From Saccharopolyspora gloriosae (lineage in GTDB: Bacteria > Actinomycetota > Actinomycetes > Mycobacteriales > Pseudonocardiaceae): 64,000 bases of DNA. The stretch lies in NCBI RefSeq assembly GCF_022828475.1, contig NZ_CP059557.1, positions 124,001 through 188,000 on the forward strand, read 5' to 3'. The first letter of the stretch is position 1. Each line of letters begins with the position of its first letter. This document shows positions 1 to 8,736 of the stretch, in pieces. The position numbers and the translations under genes were made by a program. Below the pieces are notes generated by a model that saw nothing but the letters and a program-made list of their open reading frames with translations, was not told the origin of the DNA and did not search any database.

Positions 1-2
1 GC

Positions 3-664
3 GACGTGAGCAAGCAGAACTGCGAGGACGTCAAGAGCTTCACCGTGCCGTACATCCTGTCGTACCTGGCCAACGGTGACTTCACCAGCGAGGTCAAGGG
101 CGTGCAGGCGCTGGTGCCCGAATACCAGGCCGCCTACGGCACGAACTACCCCGACGACCCGCGGCTCGGCGCGTTCGCCGGGCAGCCCATCGACTACGTG
201 CCGAACCTGCCCGCGACCTACTGGGGCTTCCGGTTCATGATCGGCTTCGGGGAGTGGCCGCGCTCGGCGCCGTCGCCGTCCTGTGGTTCACCCGCAAGGG
301 CCGATTCCCGACGGGCCGCTGGTGGGCGCCGCTGGCGGTGGCGAGCATCGCCACGCCGTTCCTCGGCAACGCGTTCGGCTGGATCTTCACCGAACTCGGC
401 AGGCAACCGTTCGTCGTCGTGCCCAACCCGAATCCGTCCGGAGTGGACGGAGTGTGGATGTACACGGCCTCGGCGGTGTCCTCCGGGGTGACGCCGGGCG
501 AGATGCTCACCTCGCTGATCGCGCTGACCTCCGTGTACGGCGTGCTGGCGTGCGTGGAGATCTTCCTGATCATCCGATTCGTGCGCGGCGGCGTGGAGGC
601 GACGATGCCGCACGAACCGCCCGAGGACGAAAAGTCCGACGAGACGTTGTCGTTCGCTTATTGA
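3..664 (+). CDS. cydA: Cytochrome bd oxidase subunit I, C-terminal part, with apparent frameshift
   Basis: Quinol-oxidising subunit of the membrane cytochrome bd oxidase (quinol + O2 to quinone + water). The 5' part of the gene lies before the window. Codons run in one frame from base 3 to about base 251, ending in the CydA-like stretch TYWGFRFMIGFG. The protein then continues in the next frame from about base 254 (VAALGAVAVLWFTRKGR) through two more hydrophobic segments to the TGA at 662-664. Adding one G to the GGGG run at 249-252 would join the frames and read GFGGVAALGAV, which is what the family has here. So either a base is missing in the sequence or the gene is truly broken. cydB and cydCD follow and are intact, which favours a sequencing error, but I cannot tell from the sequence alone. 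Confidence 0.85.
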
Positions 665-689
665 TTGGAGTGTTTGCGGGATGGCCTGC

Positions 690-905
690 GTGGGTGTCCG
701 GGTAGCGGAGCCTCAGCGGTTCCCTCGCTGCCCCTTGCCGGGTGGGGCCGCGATTTCTCAGGTATGTCCGACGCACGGCGAAATCGCCGTCCACGCGAGG
801 AAGCCGCTGAGAACCCGCCAGTGGTGATCTTGCTCAAGCTGGTCACTGCTCATCGGCTCCGCCGCTGACAGGACAACGACAAAACCATTCCGCAAGGACT
901 TCTCC
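690..905 (+). repeat. Composite intergenic repeat, copy A
   Basis: Fills the gap between cydA and cydB. It starts with the family head GTGTCCGGGTAGCGGAGCC (694 onwards) and contains the internal arm GAGAACCCGCC. It ends with a tail (GCCGCTGACAGGACAACGAC, then a CTTCTCCGCCC motif) that is shared with copy G at 35.6 kb. No convincing reading frame is present. Confidence 0.75.
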
Positions 906-925
906 GCCCACCGATGGAGATCGTG

Positions 926-1933
926 ATGGATCTGCCCACCTTTTGGTTCGCCCTGATCGCCGTGTTGTGGCTGGGCTACCTGTTCCTGGAGGGCTTCGAC
1001 TTCGGCGTCGGGATGCTGCTGCCGATCCTGGGCCGCGACGAGCGCGAACGCCGGGTGCTGATCAACACGATCGGCCCGGTGTGGGACGGCAACGAGGTCT
1101 GGCTGATCGTCGCGGGCGGCGCCACCTTCGCCGCCTTCCCCGGCTGGTACGCGTCGCTGTTCAGCACCGCCTACCTGCCGCTGCTGCTCCTGCTGCTGAT
1201 GCTCATCGGGCGCGGCGTCGCGTTCGAGTACCGCGGCAAGGTGGACACGAAGCGGTGGCGGCGCACCTGGGACGTCGTGATCGTCACCGCGTCCTGGATC
1301 GCGCCGATGATGGTCGGCCTGGTGCTGTCGGCGAGCGTGTTCGGCCTGCCGCTGGACGCCAACGGGGACCGCGTCGGCGGGCCGTCGGTGCTGCTGACCT
1401 GGCCGAACGTGCTGGGCGCGCTCGCGGTGTGGGGTTTCTCGTTCCTGCACGGCGCGGTGTTCCTGTCGCTGAAGACCGCCGGTGAGGTGCGGGAGCGGGC
1501 GCGGAAGTTCGCGCTGCGCCTCGGACCGCTCCTGCTGCTGCCGGTGATCGCGCTGCTGCTGCTGGCTCAGCTGACCCAGGGCGACCCGTGGACGTGGGTG
1601 CCGCTGGGGATCGCGCTGGTCGCGGCGCTCGCCGGGCTCACCCGGATGATCTCGTGGCGGGAGGGGCAGGCGTTCGCGTTGCAGGGCATCGCGCTCGCCG
1701 GTGTGGTGGTGACGCTGTTCGGCGCGCTGTGGCCGAACGTCATCCCGTCCACCCTGGACCCGGCCTGGTCGCTGTCGATCGCCGACACCGCCTCCAGCCC
1801 GTACACCCTCACCGTGATCACCTGGGTCGCCGCGTTCGGCACCCCTGCCGTGCTGGTCTACCAGGGCTGGACGTACTGGGTGTTCCGCAAGCGCATCGGC
1901 ACCCACCACATCCCGCCGGTGCACGCGCCATGA
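926..1933 (+). CDS. cydB: Cytochrome bd ubiquinol oxidase subunit II
   Basis: Second membrane subunit of cytochrome bd oxidase, working with CydA. The protein opens MDLPTFWFALIAVLWLGY and continues with LEGFDFGVGMLLP, the classic CydB N-terminus, followed by about eight hydrophobic segments; 335 residues is normal for the family. I start it at ATG 926 rather than the in-frame ATG 914: GGAG at 916-919 lies 6 nt before 926 as a ribosome binding site, and family members start at MDLP. The stop overlaps the cydCD start (ATGA at 1930-1933), so the two are probably translationally coupled in one cyd operon. The gap to cydA holds a repeat element. Confidence 0.95.
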   Translation: MDLPTFWFALIAVLWLGYLFLEGFDFGVGMLLPILGRDERERRVLINTIGPVWDGNEVWLIVAGGATFAAFPGWYASLFSTAYLPLLLLLLMLIGRGVAFEYRGKVDTKRWRRTWDVVIVTASWIAPMMVGLVLSASVFGLPLDANGDRVGGPSVLLTWPNVLGALAVWGFSFLHGAVFLSLKTAGEVRERARKFALRLGPLLLLPVIALLLLAQLTQGDPWTWVPLGIALVAALAGLTRMISWREGQAFALQGIALAGVVVTLFGALWPNVIPSTLDPAWSLSIADTASSPYTLTVITWVAAFGTPAVLVYQGWTYWVFRKRIGTHHIPPVHAP

Positions 1934-4900
1934 GCGGGCCGCTGGGAGCGCTTCCTCGGCTGTCGCGATCCGCTCGGCTGGCGCTGGTGGCCGCGGGCGT
2001 GCTCGCCGCGGGCAACGCCGTCGCGCTGATCGTGCAGGCGTGGGCGTTGGCGAGCGCGCTCGCCGAGGTCGTCACCGACGGCGTCGACTCGGACGCGATC
2101 ACCGGGCGGCTCGCGGTGCTGGCCGGGGCGATCGTCGCCCGCGCCGGGTTCGGCTGGGCCACCGAGTTCGTGTCCGCGCGGGCCGCCGCCGGAGCGAAGG
2201 AGGAACTGCGGGCGCGGCTGCTCGACTCGGCGCTGCGGCGCGGACCGGAGTGGATCCAGGGACGCGGGCCGGTCGAGCTCACCACGCTCGCCACGAAGGG
2301 GCTCGACGCGCTCGACGAGTTCTTCACGAAGTACCTGCCCGCGCTGGTGACCGCCGCCGTGGTCCCGCTGCTCGTGGGCGCGTGGATCCTGTTCTCGGAC
2401 CGGGTCTCGGCCATGACGATCTTGATCACGGTGCCGCTGATCCCGCTGTTCGCGTGGCTCGTCGGCCGCTACACCGAGCAGCGCACCGCCCGCGCCACCG
2501 ACTCGACGCAGCGGCTGTCGGCGCAACTGCACGAGCTGGTGCGCGCTCTGCCGGTGCTCACCGCGTTCCGGCGGGCGGGGGCGCAGCGCGCCGTGGTCCG
2601 CCAGGTCAGCGAGCGGCACCGCCGCAGCACCGTGGCTACGCTGCGCATCGCGTTCCTGTCGGCGCTGGTGCTGGAGCTGTTCTCGTCGCTGTCGGTGGCG
2701 CTGGTCGCCGTCGGCATCGGGCTGCGGCTCGTGTCCGGTGATCTCGACCTGGCGACGGGGCTGATGGTGCTGGTGCTCGCACCCGAGTGCTACCTGCCGC
2801 TGCGCGCCGCCGGGGCCGCCCACCACGCCAGTGAGGACGGCGTGGAGGCGGTGCGCCGCGCGGACGAGGTGATCTCCGGGAAGTCCGATGTGGACGATCA
2901 GGCGGGCGCAGCTGCACCGCTCGCGGACCTGCCGGAGCCCGCCGCCGAACCGGCTCGGCCCGCCGGGCTGGGAACCGCCGGGCCGGGAACTGCCGGGCTG
3001 GGAACTGCCGGGCTGGGAACTGCCGGGCTGGGAACTGCCGGACTGGGAACCGCCGGGCGAATTGAACCCGAGGAGGGGGAACTCGGTGCGGCGGACGTGC
3101 TGCGCGTGCGGGACCTCGCCGTGGCTCGGCGCGGCGGCTACGCGCCGGGCGGGATCAGCTTCACCGCCCGGCCCGGCGAAGTGCTGCGACTGCAAGGGTT
3201 CGACGGCATCGGCCCCAGCGGCAGCGGCAAATCCACCACCTTCGGCGTGCTGCTCGGCTTCACCCGCCCCGAACGCGGGACCGTCGACTACGCGGGCACC
3301 GACCTGAGCGAACTCGACCCGGCGGCCTGGCGCAGACATCTCGCGTGGGTGCCGCAGCGGCCCGTGTTCACCGGTGGAACCGTCCTCGCCGAACTCGAAC
3401 TCGCCATCGCCGACCAGCCCGACGGCACCGTCGCCGCGATCCCCGACGTGCTCGCGGAGGCCGCCGCCGCGCACCTGCGCGACCGCCCGGTCGACGGACT
3501 GTCCACGGGGGAGCGGCAGCGGGTCGCCGTGGCCCGCGCCCTGCTGCGGCTGCGCGGCGCCGCGCGGGTCCTGCTGCTCGACGAACCCACCGCGCACCTC
3601 GACACGGCGACAGCGCGCCAAGTCGACAAAGCGATTGATGGCGCCGCCGAACACGGCGCCACCGTGATCCTCGCCAGCCACCGGCCCGGCGCCGAGGCGG
3701 CCGAACCCGAATCCGCGCCGCCCGCCGACGCCTCCCCGGGCACCGTGCCCGGACTGCCCCCGGCACGCGGCGGCCTCCGCGAGCTGATCACCCCGCGCAC
3801 CCTGCTCGGCGTGGTGCTCGCCGCGCTGTCCCTGCTGTCCGGGCTGGCGCTGACCGCGACCTCGGCGTGGCTGATCGCCCGCGCCTCGCAGCAGCCGCCG
3901 ATCCTCACGTTGACGGTCGCCGTCGTGGGAGTGCGCCTGTTCGCGCTGTCCCGCGCGGCGCTGCGCTACGTCGAACGCCTCGTCACGCACGACGCCGCGT
4001 TCCGCTTCGCCGGATCGCTGCGGGAGAAGCTGTGGGACGCGCTGGTGCGGCTCGGCCCGGCGCGCACCGCCGGACTGCGCCGCGGCGACGGGATCGCACG
4101 GCTCGTCGACGACGTCGACGCGGTCCGCGACCTGGTGCCGCGCGTGATCCTGCCGCCGCTGGCCGGGGTGCTCGTCGCGTTCGCGGCCGTGGTGCTGCAA
4201 ACCTGGGTGCTGCCGTCGGCCGGCGTGTTGCTGGCGGTATCGCTGCTGGTCGCGGGCATCGGAGGCGTCGCGGCGGCGTTGTTCGCCGAACGTCGCGCCA
4301 GCACCGCCGTCGCTGCGGGACGGCGCCACGTGGCCGACCGGGTGCTGGCGCTGCTCGACGGTTCCGCGGAGCTGCTCGCGTTCGGCGCGCACGCGTCCCG
4401 CCGTGCCGAACTGGCCGCGGTCGACGCGCGACTGGCGGCCCGCGCCCGCCGGGCCTCGTTCGGGGCGGGAGCCGCGACCGCGGTGAGCACGCTGGCCGTC
4501 GGAGTCGCCGTGCTGGGCGGGGCCTGGCTCGCCGCCGAGGCCGTCGCGGCCGGACGACTCGCCCCGGAACTCGCTCCGCTGCTGGCGCTCGTCCCGCTCG
4601 CCGCCGCCGAGGCCGTCGCGGCCCTGCCGCCTGCGGCGCAGCAGTGGCGGAACCTGCGTGCCGCGCAGAACCGGCTCGCTCCGCTGCTCGCGGCCGGCGC
4701 CGACACCACCGTCGGCCCGGACACGTCGAGCACCGACGACGAGGAGACGATCGCCGGGGCTCCGCAACCGAGCCCGGACCGGCTCGCCGACGGGAGCATC
4801 GAACTGCGCGACGTCGACGTGCGCTGGCCGGGCGCCGCCGAACCCGCGCTGCGCGGCATCACCCTCACCGTCCCGCCCGGCACCCACGTCGCTCTCGTCG

Positions 4901-5418
4901 GCCCGTCCGGTAGCGGAAAGTCCACGCTGCTGGCGTTGCTGCTGGGTTTCCTGCCCGCCGAGCGCGGCACGGCACGACTGCCCGAGCAGGCCGCCTGGTG
5001 CCCGCAGGAACCGAACCTGGTGTCCACCACCATCAGGGAGAACCTGCGGATGTCCGCGCCGCACGCCGACGACCAGCGGCTCGCCGCCGCGCTGCGACTG
5101 GCCGGGCTGCCTGGCTGGGGCGACCGGCTCGGCGAGTTCGTCGGTTCCGGCGGCACCGCGCTCTCCGGCGGGGAGGCACAACGGCTCGCACTGGCTCGCG
5201 CGCTGCTCGCCCCCGGCCCGCTACTGCTCGACGAACCGACCGCGCACCTCGACGTAGCGACCTCAACGCCGCTGCTGCACCGGCTGCGCGCCGAATCCGA
5301 CCGCACCGTCCTGCACGTGACGCACCGTCCGTCCGAAACCGAAACCGCTGACCTGGTGCTGACCATTGACGACGGCAGACTCACCGTCCTCCGCGCCCCA
5401 ACAACAACCGCGCCCTGA
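1930..5418 (+). CDS. cydCD: Fused CydD-CydC type ABC transporter for cytochrome bd assembly
   Basis: A 1162-residue fusion of the two half-transporters (transmembrane domain plus ATPase, twice) that export cysteine/glutathione and are needed to mature cytochrome bd. First half: membrane segments at about residues 15-310, Walker A GPSGSGKST near 428, signature LSTGE (a variant of LSGGE), Walker B LLLDEP near 550. Second half: membrane segments from about 620, Walker A GPSGSGKST near 992, signature LSGGE, Walker B LLLDEP near 1098. Two oddities: a pentapeptide repeat linker (about residues 345-376) before the first ATPase domain, and a few extra residues (QGFDGI) just before the first Walker A. 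The start ATG overlaps the cydB stop. Fusions of this kind are usual in actinobacteria. Confidence 0.95.
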   Translation: MSGPLGALPRLSRSARLALVAAGVLAAGNAVALIVQAWALASALAEVVTDGVDSDAITGRLAVLAGAIVARAGFGWATEFVSARAAAGAKEELRARLLDSALRRGPEWIQGRGPVELTTLATKGLDALDEFFTKYLPALVTAAVVPLLVGAWILFSDRVSAMTILITVPLIPLFAWLVGRYTEQRTARATDSTQRLSAQLHELVRALPVLTAFRRAGAQRAVVRQVSERHRRSTVATLRIAFLSALVLELFSSLSVALVAVGIGLRLVSGDLDLATGLMVLVLAPECYLPLRAAGAAHHASEDGVEAVRRADEVISGKSDVDDQAGAAAPLADLPEPAAEPARPAGLGTAGPGTAGLGTAGLGTAGLGTAGLGTAGRIEPEEGELGAADVLRVRDLAVARRGGYAPGGISFTARPGEVLRLQGFDGIGPSGSGKSTTFGVLLGFTRPERGTVDYAGTDLSELDPAAWRRHLAWVPQRPVFTGGTVLAELELAIADQPDGTVAAIPDVLAEAAAAHLRDRPVDGLSTGERQRVAVARALLRLRGAARVLLLDEPTAHLDTATARQVDKAIDGAAEHGATVILASHRPGAEAAEPESAPPADASPGTVPGLPPARGGLRELITPRTLLGVVLAALSLLSGLALTATSAWLIARASQQPPILTLTVAVVGVRLFALSRAALRYVERLVTHDAAFRFAGSLREKLWDALVRLGPARTAGLRRGDGIARLVDDVDAVRDLVPRVILPPLAGVLVAFAAVVLQTWVLPSAGVLLAVSLLVAGIGGVAAALFAERRASTAVAAGRRHVADRVLALLDGSAELLAFGAHASRRAELAAVDARLAARARRASFGAGAATAVSTLAVGVAVLGGAWLAAEAVAAGRLAPELAPLLALVPLAAAEAVAALPPAAQQWRNLRAAQNRLAPLLAAGADTTVGPDTSSTDDEETIAGAPQPSPDRLADGSIELRDVDVRWPGAAEPALRGITLTVPPGTHVALVGPSGSGKSTLLALLLGFLPAERGTARLPEQAAWCPQEPNLVSTTIRENLRMSAPHADDQRLAAALRLAGLPGWGDRLGEFVGSGGTALSGGEAQRLALARALLAPGPLLLDEPTAHLDVATSTPLLHRLRAESDRTVLHVTHRPSETETADLVLTIDDGRLTVLRAPTTTAP
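2961..3059 (+). repeat. 15-bp tandem repeat inside cydCD
   Basis: About six nearly identical 15-bp units (GGAACTGCCGGGCTG and one- or two-base variants) run in frame and encode a GTAGL pentapeptide repeat. The repeat lies between the first membrane domain and the first ATPase domain, where the family has no conserved structure, so it probably forms a flexible linker that can vary in length by slippage. Confidence 0.9.
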
Positions 5419-5440
5419 AAACGAGCTCGCGCCCACCCGG

Positions 5441-5710
5441 CAGCGAAGCCGTGCTTTGCGGCGTAGCCGTGCTTTTGGCGGCGAAGCCCGCGAAGGGCGG
5501 GCGAAGCCCCGCCTGCCTGGCGGCCGAAGGCCGTGCTTGGCGGCGAAGCCGTGCCTGCATGTGCGAAGCACATAGCCCACGTCACAAAGCCGACCACCCG
5601 CGGGTTCTCAGCTGTCTTCTCGCGAGGACGGCTTTTCCCTCGTGGCGGAGCCACCAGGGAAGATCCCGCAGCGAGAAGACAGCTGAGGTTCCGCCACCCG
5701 ACCAGCTACC
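5441..5710 (-). repeat. Composite intergenic repeat, copy B (reverse orientation)
   Basis: Read on the minus strand it has the same order as copy F at 27.3 kb. First comes a head close to GGTGGCGGAACCTCAGC, then an arm TGTCTTCTCGC whose inverse GCGAGAAGACAGCTGAGAAC follows about 60 bp later. A GTGGGCTATGTGCTTCGCAC segment comes next, then a run of GCACGGCTTCGCCGC-like tandem units (5441-5560). Fills the gap between cydCD and the histidine kinase. Confidence 0.85.
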
Positions 5711-5743
5711 CGAATCAGCCACGACGAAGGGAGGACTAACCTC

Positions 5744-6892
5744 GTGAATGTTATGGATTCCGCACTTGCCAGGCGCATGCTGTCGGCCTCCACCGAGATC
5801 ACCAAGGCGGCGCTGTCCGCCGACGATCCCGACGTGGTGTTGCCGATGGTCGTGCGCCGCGCCGCCGCACTCGCCGAAGCCGACCTCGGCCTCGTCATGG
5901 TGCGCGCCGACGACGGCAGGCTCACCGTCGAAGCCGCCTACCCGGCGGAAGCCGAGTCCTCCGGCGACCCCGTCGGCGCCGTGCTCTCCGCCCGCTCCGC
6001 CGCCGCCCGCGTCGCCCGCAGCGGCGTGCCGATAGTCGTCGACGACCTCATCGACGACCCGCTCACCGCGCCCTACGTGCCGTCTTCGCTGCGGATCTAC
6101 GGGCCGTTCGCGGTCGCCCCGTTCGGCACCCGGGAACGCAAGCTCGGGGCGCTCGCCGTGTACCGGCGGCGCGGTGCCGCCACGTTCACCCGGGTCGCCG
6201 TGGAAGTGCTCACCGGGTTCGCCGCGCAGGCCGGGCTGGCGCTGGTGCTCGCCGAAGGCTCCACCGCGCGGGAGCGCATCGCCGTCTACCAGGAACGGGA
6301 ACGCATCGCCCGCGACCTGCACGACGTGATCGTGCAACGGCTGTACGCGGCGGGGATGCAGCTCGAAGTGCTGGACCGCAAGCTCACCGGCCGCCTCGCC
6401 GCGGAGGACTCGGCGCGGCTCACCGACACCATGGACCAGCTCGACCAGACCATCGCCGAAGTCCGCGCCACCGTGCGCACCCTGCGCTCCGCCGTCCCGG
6501 AGACGCCCGCGCACGCCCCGGACCTCGCCGACTCGATGCGCTCCGAAGTGCAGATCGCGGGGGAACTGCTCGGCAGGCCGCCCAAGCTGGAGATCGACGG
6601 CGACCTCAGCGCGGTGCCGGTCGCGCTCGCCGACCACGCGCGGGCCGCGATGCGGGAGGCGCTGTCGAACGTGGTCCGGCATTCCGGGGCGCGCACCGTG
6701 CTGGTCCGAATCCGCTGCTCGGAGCGGTCCATGCGGTTGCAGGTCGTCGACGACGGCTGCGGCATCCCGCGCGACGTCACCAAACGCGGCCTGCGCCACC
6801 TCGAAGAACGCGCGGCGGCGGCGGGAGGCAGCTGCGTCATCCACTCCTCCCCGGACAGCGGCACCACCGTCACCTGGGAAGTCCCGCTCTGA
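5744..6892 (+). CDS. GAF-domain sensor histidine kinase, DevS/DosT-like
   Basis: Cytoplasmic NarL-type sensor kinase of 382 residues. A single GAF domain (about 15-170) is followed by a HisKA_3 dimerisation segment with the phospho-acceptor His193 in ERERIARDLHDVIVQRL, then a HATPase domain (N-box ALSNVVRHSG, G-box VVDDGCGI). The kinase core closely resembles mycobacterial DevS/DosT, but only one GAF is present and a heme ligand cannot be assigned. AAGGGAGG at 5727-5734 sits 9 nt before GTG 5744, which fixes the start. It lies just after the cytochrome bd operon. The likely partner is the DevR-like regulator at 10.9 kb, since no response regulator is adjacent; that pairing is inferred. Confidence 0.88.
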   Translation: MNVMDSALARRMLSASTEITKAALSADDPDVVLPMVVRRAAALAEADLGLVMVRADDGRLTVEAAYPAEAESSGDPVGAVLSARSAAARVARSGVPIVVDDLIDDPLTAPYVPSSLRIYGPFAVAPFGTRERKLGALAVYRRRGAATFTRVAVEVLTGFAAQAGLALVLAEGSTARERIAVYQERERIARDLHDVIVQRLYAAGMQLEVLDRKLTGRLAAEDSARLTDTMDQLDQTIAEVRATVRTLRSAVPETPAHAPDLADSMRSEVQIAGELLGRPPKLEIDGDLSAVPVALADHARAAMREALSNVVRHSGARTVLVRIRCSERSMRLQVVDDGCGIPRDVTKRGLRHLEERAAAAGGSCVIHSSPDSGTTVTWEVPL

Positions 6893-6913
6893 CGGGTCCT
6901 TCCGGGACGGCTG

Positions 6914-7032
6914 CGCGTCCGGGTAGCGGAACCCCAGCGGCTTCCTCGCGAGGACGGCACCTTTCCGGTGGCGGAGTCACTCGGGAGAAAGGTCCAGCAG
7001 CGAACGGCTCACCGAGGTTCCGCTACCGGACC
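6914..7032. repeat. Composite intergenic repeat, copy C with terminal inverted repeats
   Basis: About 119 bp between two convergent genes. The left end reads GTCCGGGTAGCGGAACCCC and the right end GAGGTTCCGCTACCGGACC; these are near-perfect inverted copies of each other. The inner part has the CTTCCTCGCGAGGACGGC motif of the family. It looks like a small non-autonomous element. Confidence 0.8.
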
Positions 7033-7051
7033 ATGCTGGAAGGCACCCAGG

Positions 7052-7696
7052 TCAGTCGGGCAGGTCGTCCCATTCGATGCAGCGCCAGCCGGTCTTCGTG
7101 CCCGAGTCCGCTTCCAGCACGATGATTCCGGTGTTGGGCAGGTAGGCCTCGCTGGAGCGCCGGGCGGAGATCTCCCCGGCGAGCCGCGAGGCGACCAGCC
7201 GCACCATCGCGCCGTGGCTCACGAGCACCACCGACCCGGTCGTCACGTCGTCGAGCACCGGCTGCGCGGAGTCGAAGAACCTGGTCAGCGCCTGGGTTCC
7301 GGTTTCGCCGCCGGGCATGGGCCGGTCCGGTTCGCCGTGGTGCCAGCTCGCGTAGATCTCGTCGAACAGCTCCCGGGAGTGCTCGTCGCCGAGGCCTTCC
7401 AAGTCGCCCACGAAGATCTCGTGGGTCCCGTCGGCGATCCGCACGTCCAGGCCGTGGCGGGTGGCCGCGGGCAGCGCGGTCTGCTGCGCCCGCAGCGCGC
7501 GGCTGGCGTGCACCGACAGCACCTTCTCGGTGGCGAGTCGTTCCGCGAGGTCTTCGGCCTGCCGAGCGCCCAGTTCGGTGAGCCCGGGACCGGGCGGCGC
7601 CGTGTCGAGCACACCTCGCACGTTCGACGGGGTCTGGCCGTGGCGCACCAGCACCAGGCGCAGTCCGTCGGCGTTCGCGCGCAACACCGCGCTCAT
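7052..7696 (-). CDS. Histidine phosphatase family protein (phosphoglycerate mutase-like)
   Basis: 214-residue member of the histidine phosphatase superfamily. The RHG motif at residues 18-20 (LVRHGQTPSN) gives the phospho-accepting His19, and the second catalytic His is in VLVSHGAMVRL. The substrate cannot be read from the sequence; mycobacterial relatives are called phosphoglycerate mutases without firm proof. The ATG overlaps the stop of pheA (ATGA), so it is coupled to and co-transcribed with pheA. The same gene pair occurs in M. tuberculosis (Rv3837c/Rv3838c). Confidence 0.9.
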   Translation of the reverse strand: MSAVLRANADGLRLVLVRHGQTPSNVRGVLDTAPPGPGLTELGARQAEDLAERLATEKVLSVHASRALRAQQTALPAATRHGLDVRIADGTHEIFVGDLEGLGDEHSRELFDEIYASWHHGEPDRPMPGGETGTQALTRFFDSAQPVLDDVTTGSVVLVSHGAMVRLVASRLAGEISARRSSEAYLPNTGIIVLEADSGTKTGWRCIEWDDLPD

Positions 7697-8616
7697 GCGA
7701 CACCTCCTTCGCGCAACCGCGCGAGCCAGCGGGCGGATGCTTGGAACGACTGTTCGGATGCGGACGGCCGGACGTTCGCCGGGGAATGGTCGGCTTTCGG
7801 GTAGGAGCCGAGGAAGCGGACTTCGCTGCAGCGCCTGCGCAGGCCGCTGAGCGCGTCCCCGATCCGGGCGTCGGCGACGTGTCCGTCGAAGTCGAGGAAG
7901 AACCGGTATTCGCCGAGGCGGTCCTTGGTGGGCCGGGACTCGATGCGGCTGAGGTTGATGCCGCGCAGCGACAGCTCCAGCATCAGCTCGGTCAGCGTGC
8001 CCACTTCATCGGCGATGACGGCGGCGATGGACGTGCGGTCGGCGCCGGTCGGTTCGGGCAGCGCGCCCGGCCTGCGCAGCAGCAGGAACCGGGTCACGGC
8101 GTCGGGCGTGTCGGCGATGCCGTGGGCGAGCACGCGCAGGTCGTCGAACAGCTCGACCGCCAGCGGAGAGGCGATCGCGGCGTCCAGGTCGCCGTCGGCG
8201 ACCTCCTTCGCCGCGCCCGCCGTGGAGGAGGCCATCCGCACGTCCGCCGCGGGCAGGTTCTCCGCGAGCCAGCCGCGGACCTGCGCGATGGCATGCGGAT
8301 GGCTCGCCACGGTGCGCACCTGGTCGGCGGTGACGCCTTCGCGCACCAGCACGTCGAACTGCACCGGAACCATCGCCTCGGACACCGCGATCAGCGGATC
8401 GCCGCTGACCAGCGCGTCGAGCGTGGCGGGCACCGAGCCTTCCACCGAGCTCTCCACCGGAACGCCGGCGGCCAGCACCTCGCCGGAGCGCAGCGCGGCG
8501 AGCGCCTGCGGCACGGTCTCGTAGGGAAGCAGGTCGGCGTCGAAGCCCCGGGTGAGGACCCGGGTCGCCTGTTCGGTGAAGGTTCCCGGCGGCCCCAGGT
8601 AGGCGATGTGCGGCAC
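7693..8616 (-). CDS. pheA: Prephenate dehydratase
   Basis: Converts prephenate to phenylpyruvate in phenylalanine biosynthesis. The protein (307 residues) opens MPHIAYLGPPGTFTEQA, typical of monofunctional PheA. It has the periplasmic-binding-like catalytic domain (conserved TRF in DAVTRFLLL) and a C-terminal ACT regulatory domain with the ESRP motif, so feedback inhibition by phenylalanine is expected. I choose GTG 8616 because family members begin there and a -10 box TAGGCT lies 7 nt upstream, suggesting a leaderless transcript. Upstream in-frame GTG codons would add a non-homologous extension. It overlaps the downstream phosphatase gene by 4 bp. Confidence 0.94.
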   Translation of the reverse strand: MPHIAYLGPPGTFTEQATRVLTRGFDADLLPYETVPQALAALRSGEVLAAGVPVESSVEGSVPATLDALVSGDPLIAVSEAMVPVQFDVLVREGVTADQVRTVASHPHAIAQVRGWLAENLPAADVRMASSTAGAAKEVADGDLDAAIASPLAVELFDDLRVLAHGIADTPDAVTRFLLLRRPGALPEPTGADRTSIAAVIADEVGTLTELMLELSLRGINLSRIESRPTKDRLGEYRFFLDFDGHVADARIGDALSGLRRRCSEVRFLGSYPKADHSPANVRPSASEQSFQASARWLARLREGGVA

Positions 8617-8623
8617 GAGCACC

Positions 8624-8629
8624 AGCCTA
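8624..8629 (-). promoter_or_regulatory. Putative -10 box for leaderless pheA
   Basis: TAGGCT on the minus strand ends 7 nt before the GTG at 8616, so transcription would start at or beside the start codon. No Shine-Dalgarno of note is present. Confidence 0.5.
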
Positions 8630-8736
8630 CGGCCCGCGCTGACCCCCTCACCTGACCCCAGATCGGTGCTGATCTTTCCCCGAATGTGTGACCTACCCAA
8701 TTACATTCAGTCGCCCGTTCCTGCGATGCTGTGGGT

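Noticed and set aside
1858-5181. Very long minus-strand open frame opposite cydCD
   Set aside because: Arg/Gly/Gln-rich low-complexity translation typical of the antisense of GC-rich genes; the plus strand encodes a well-matched transporter.
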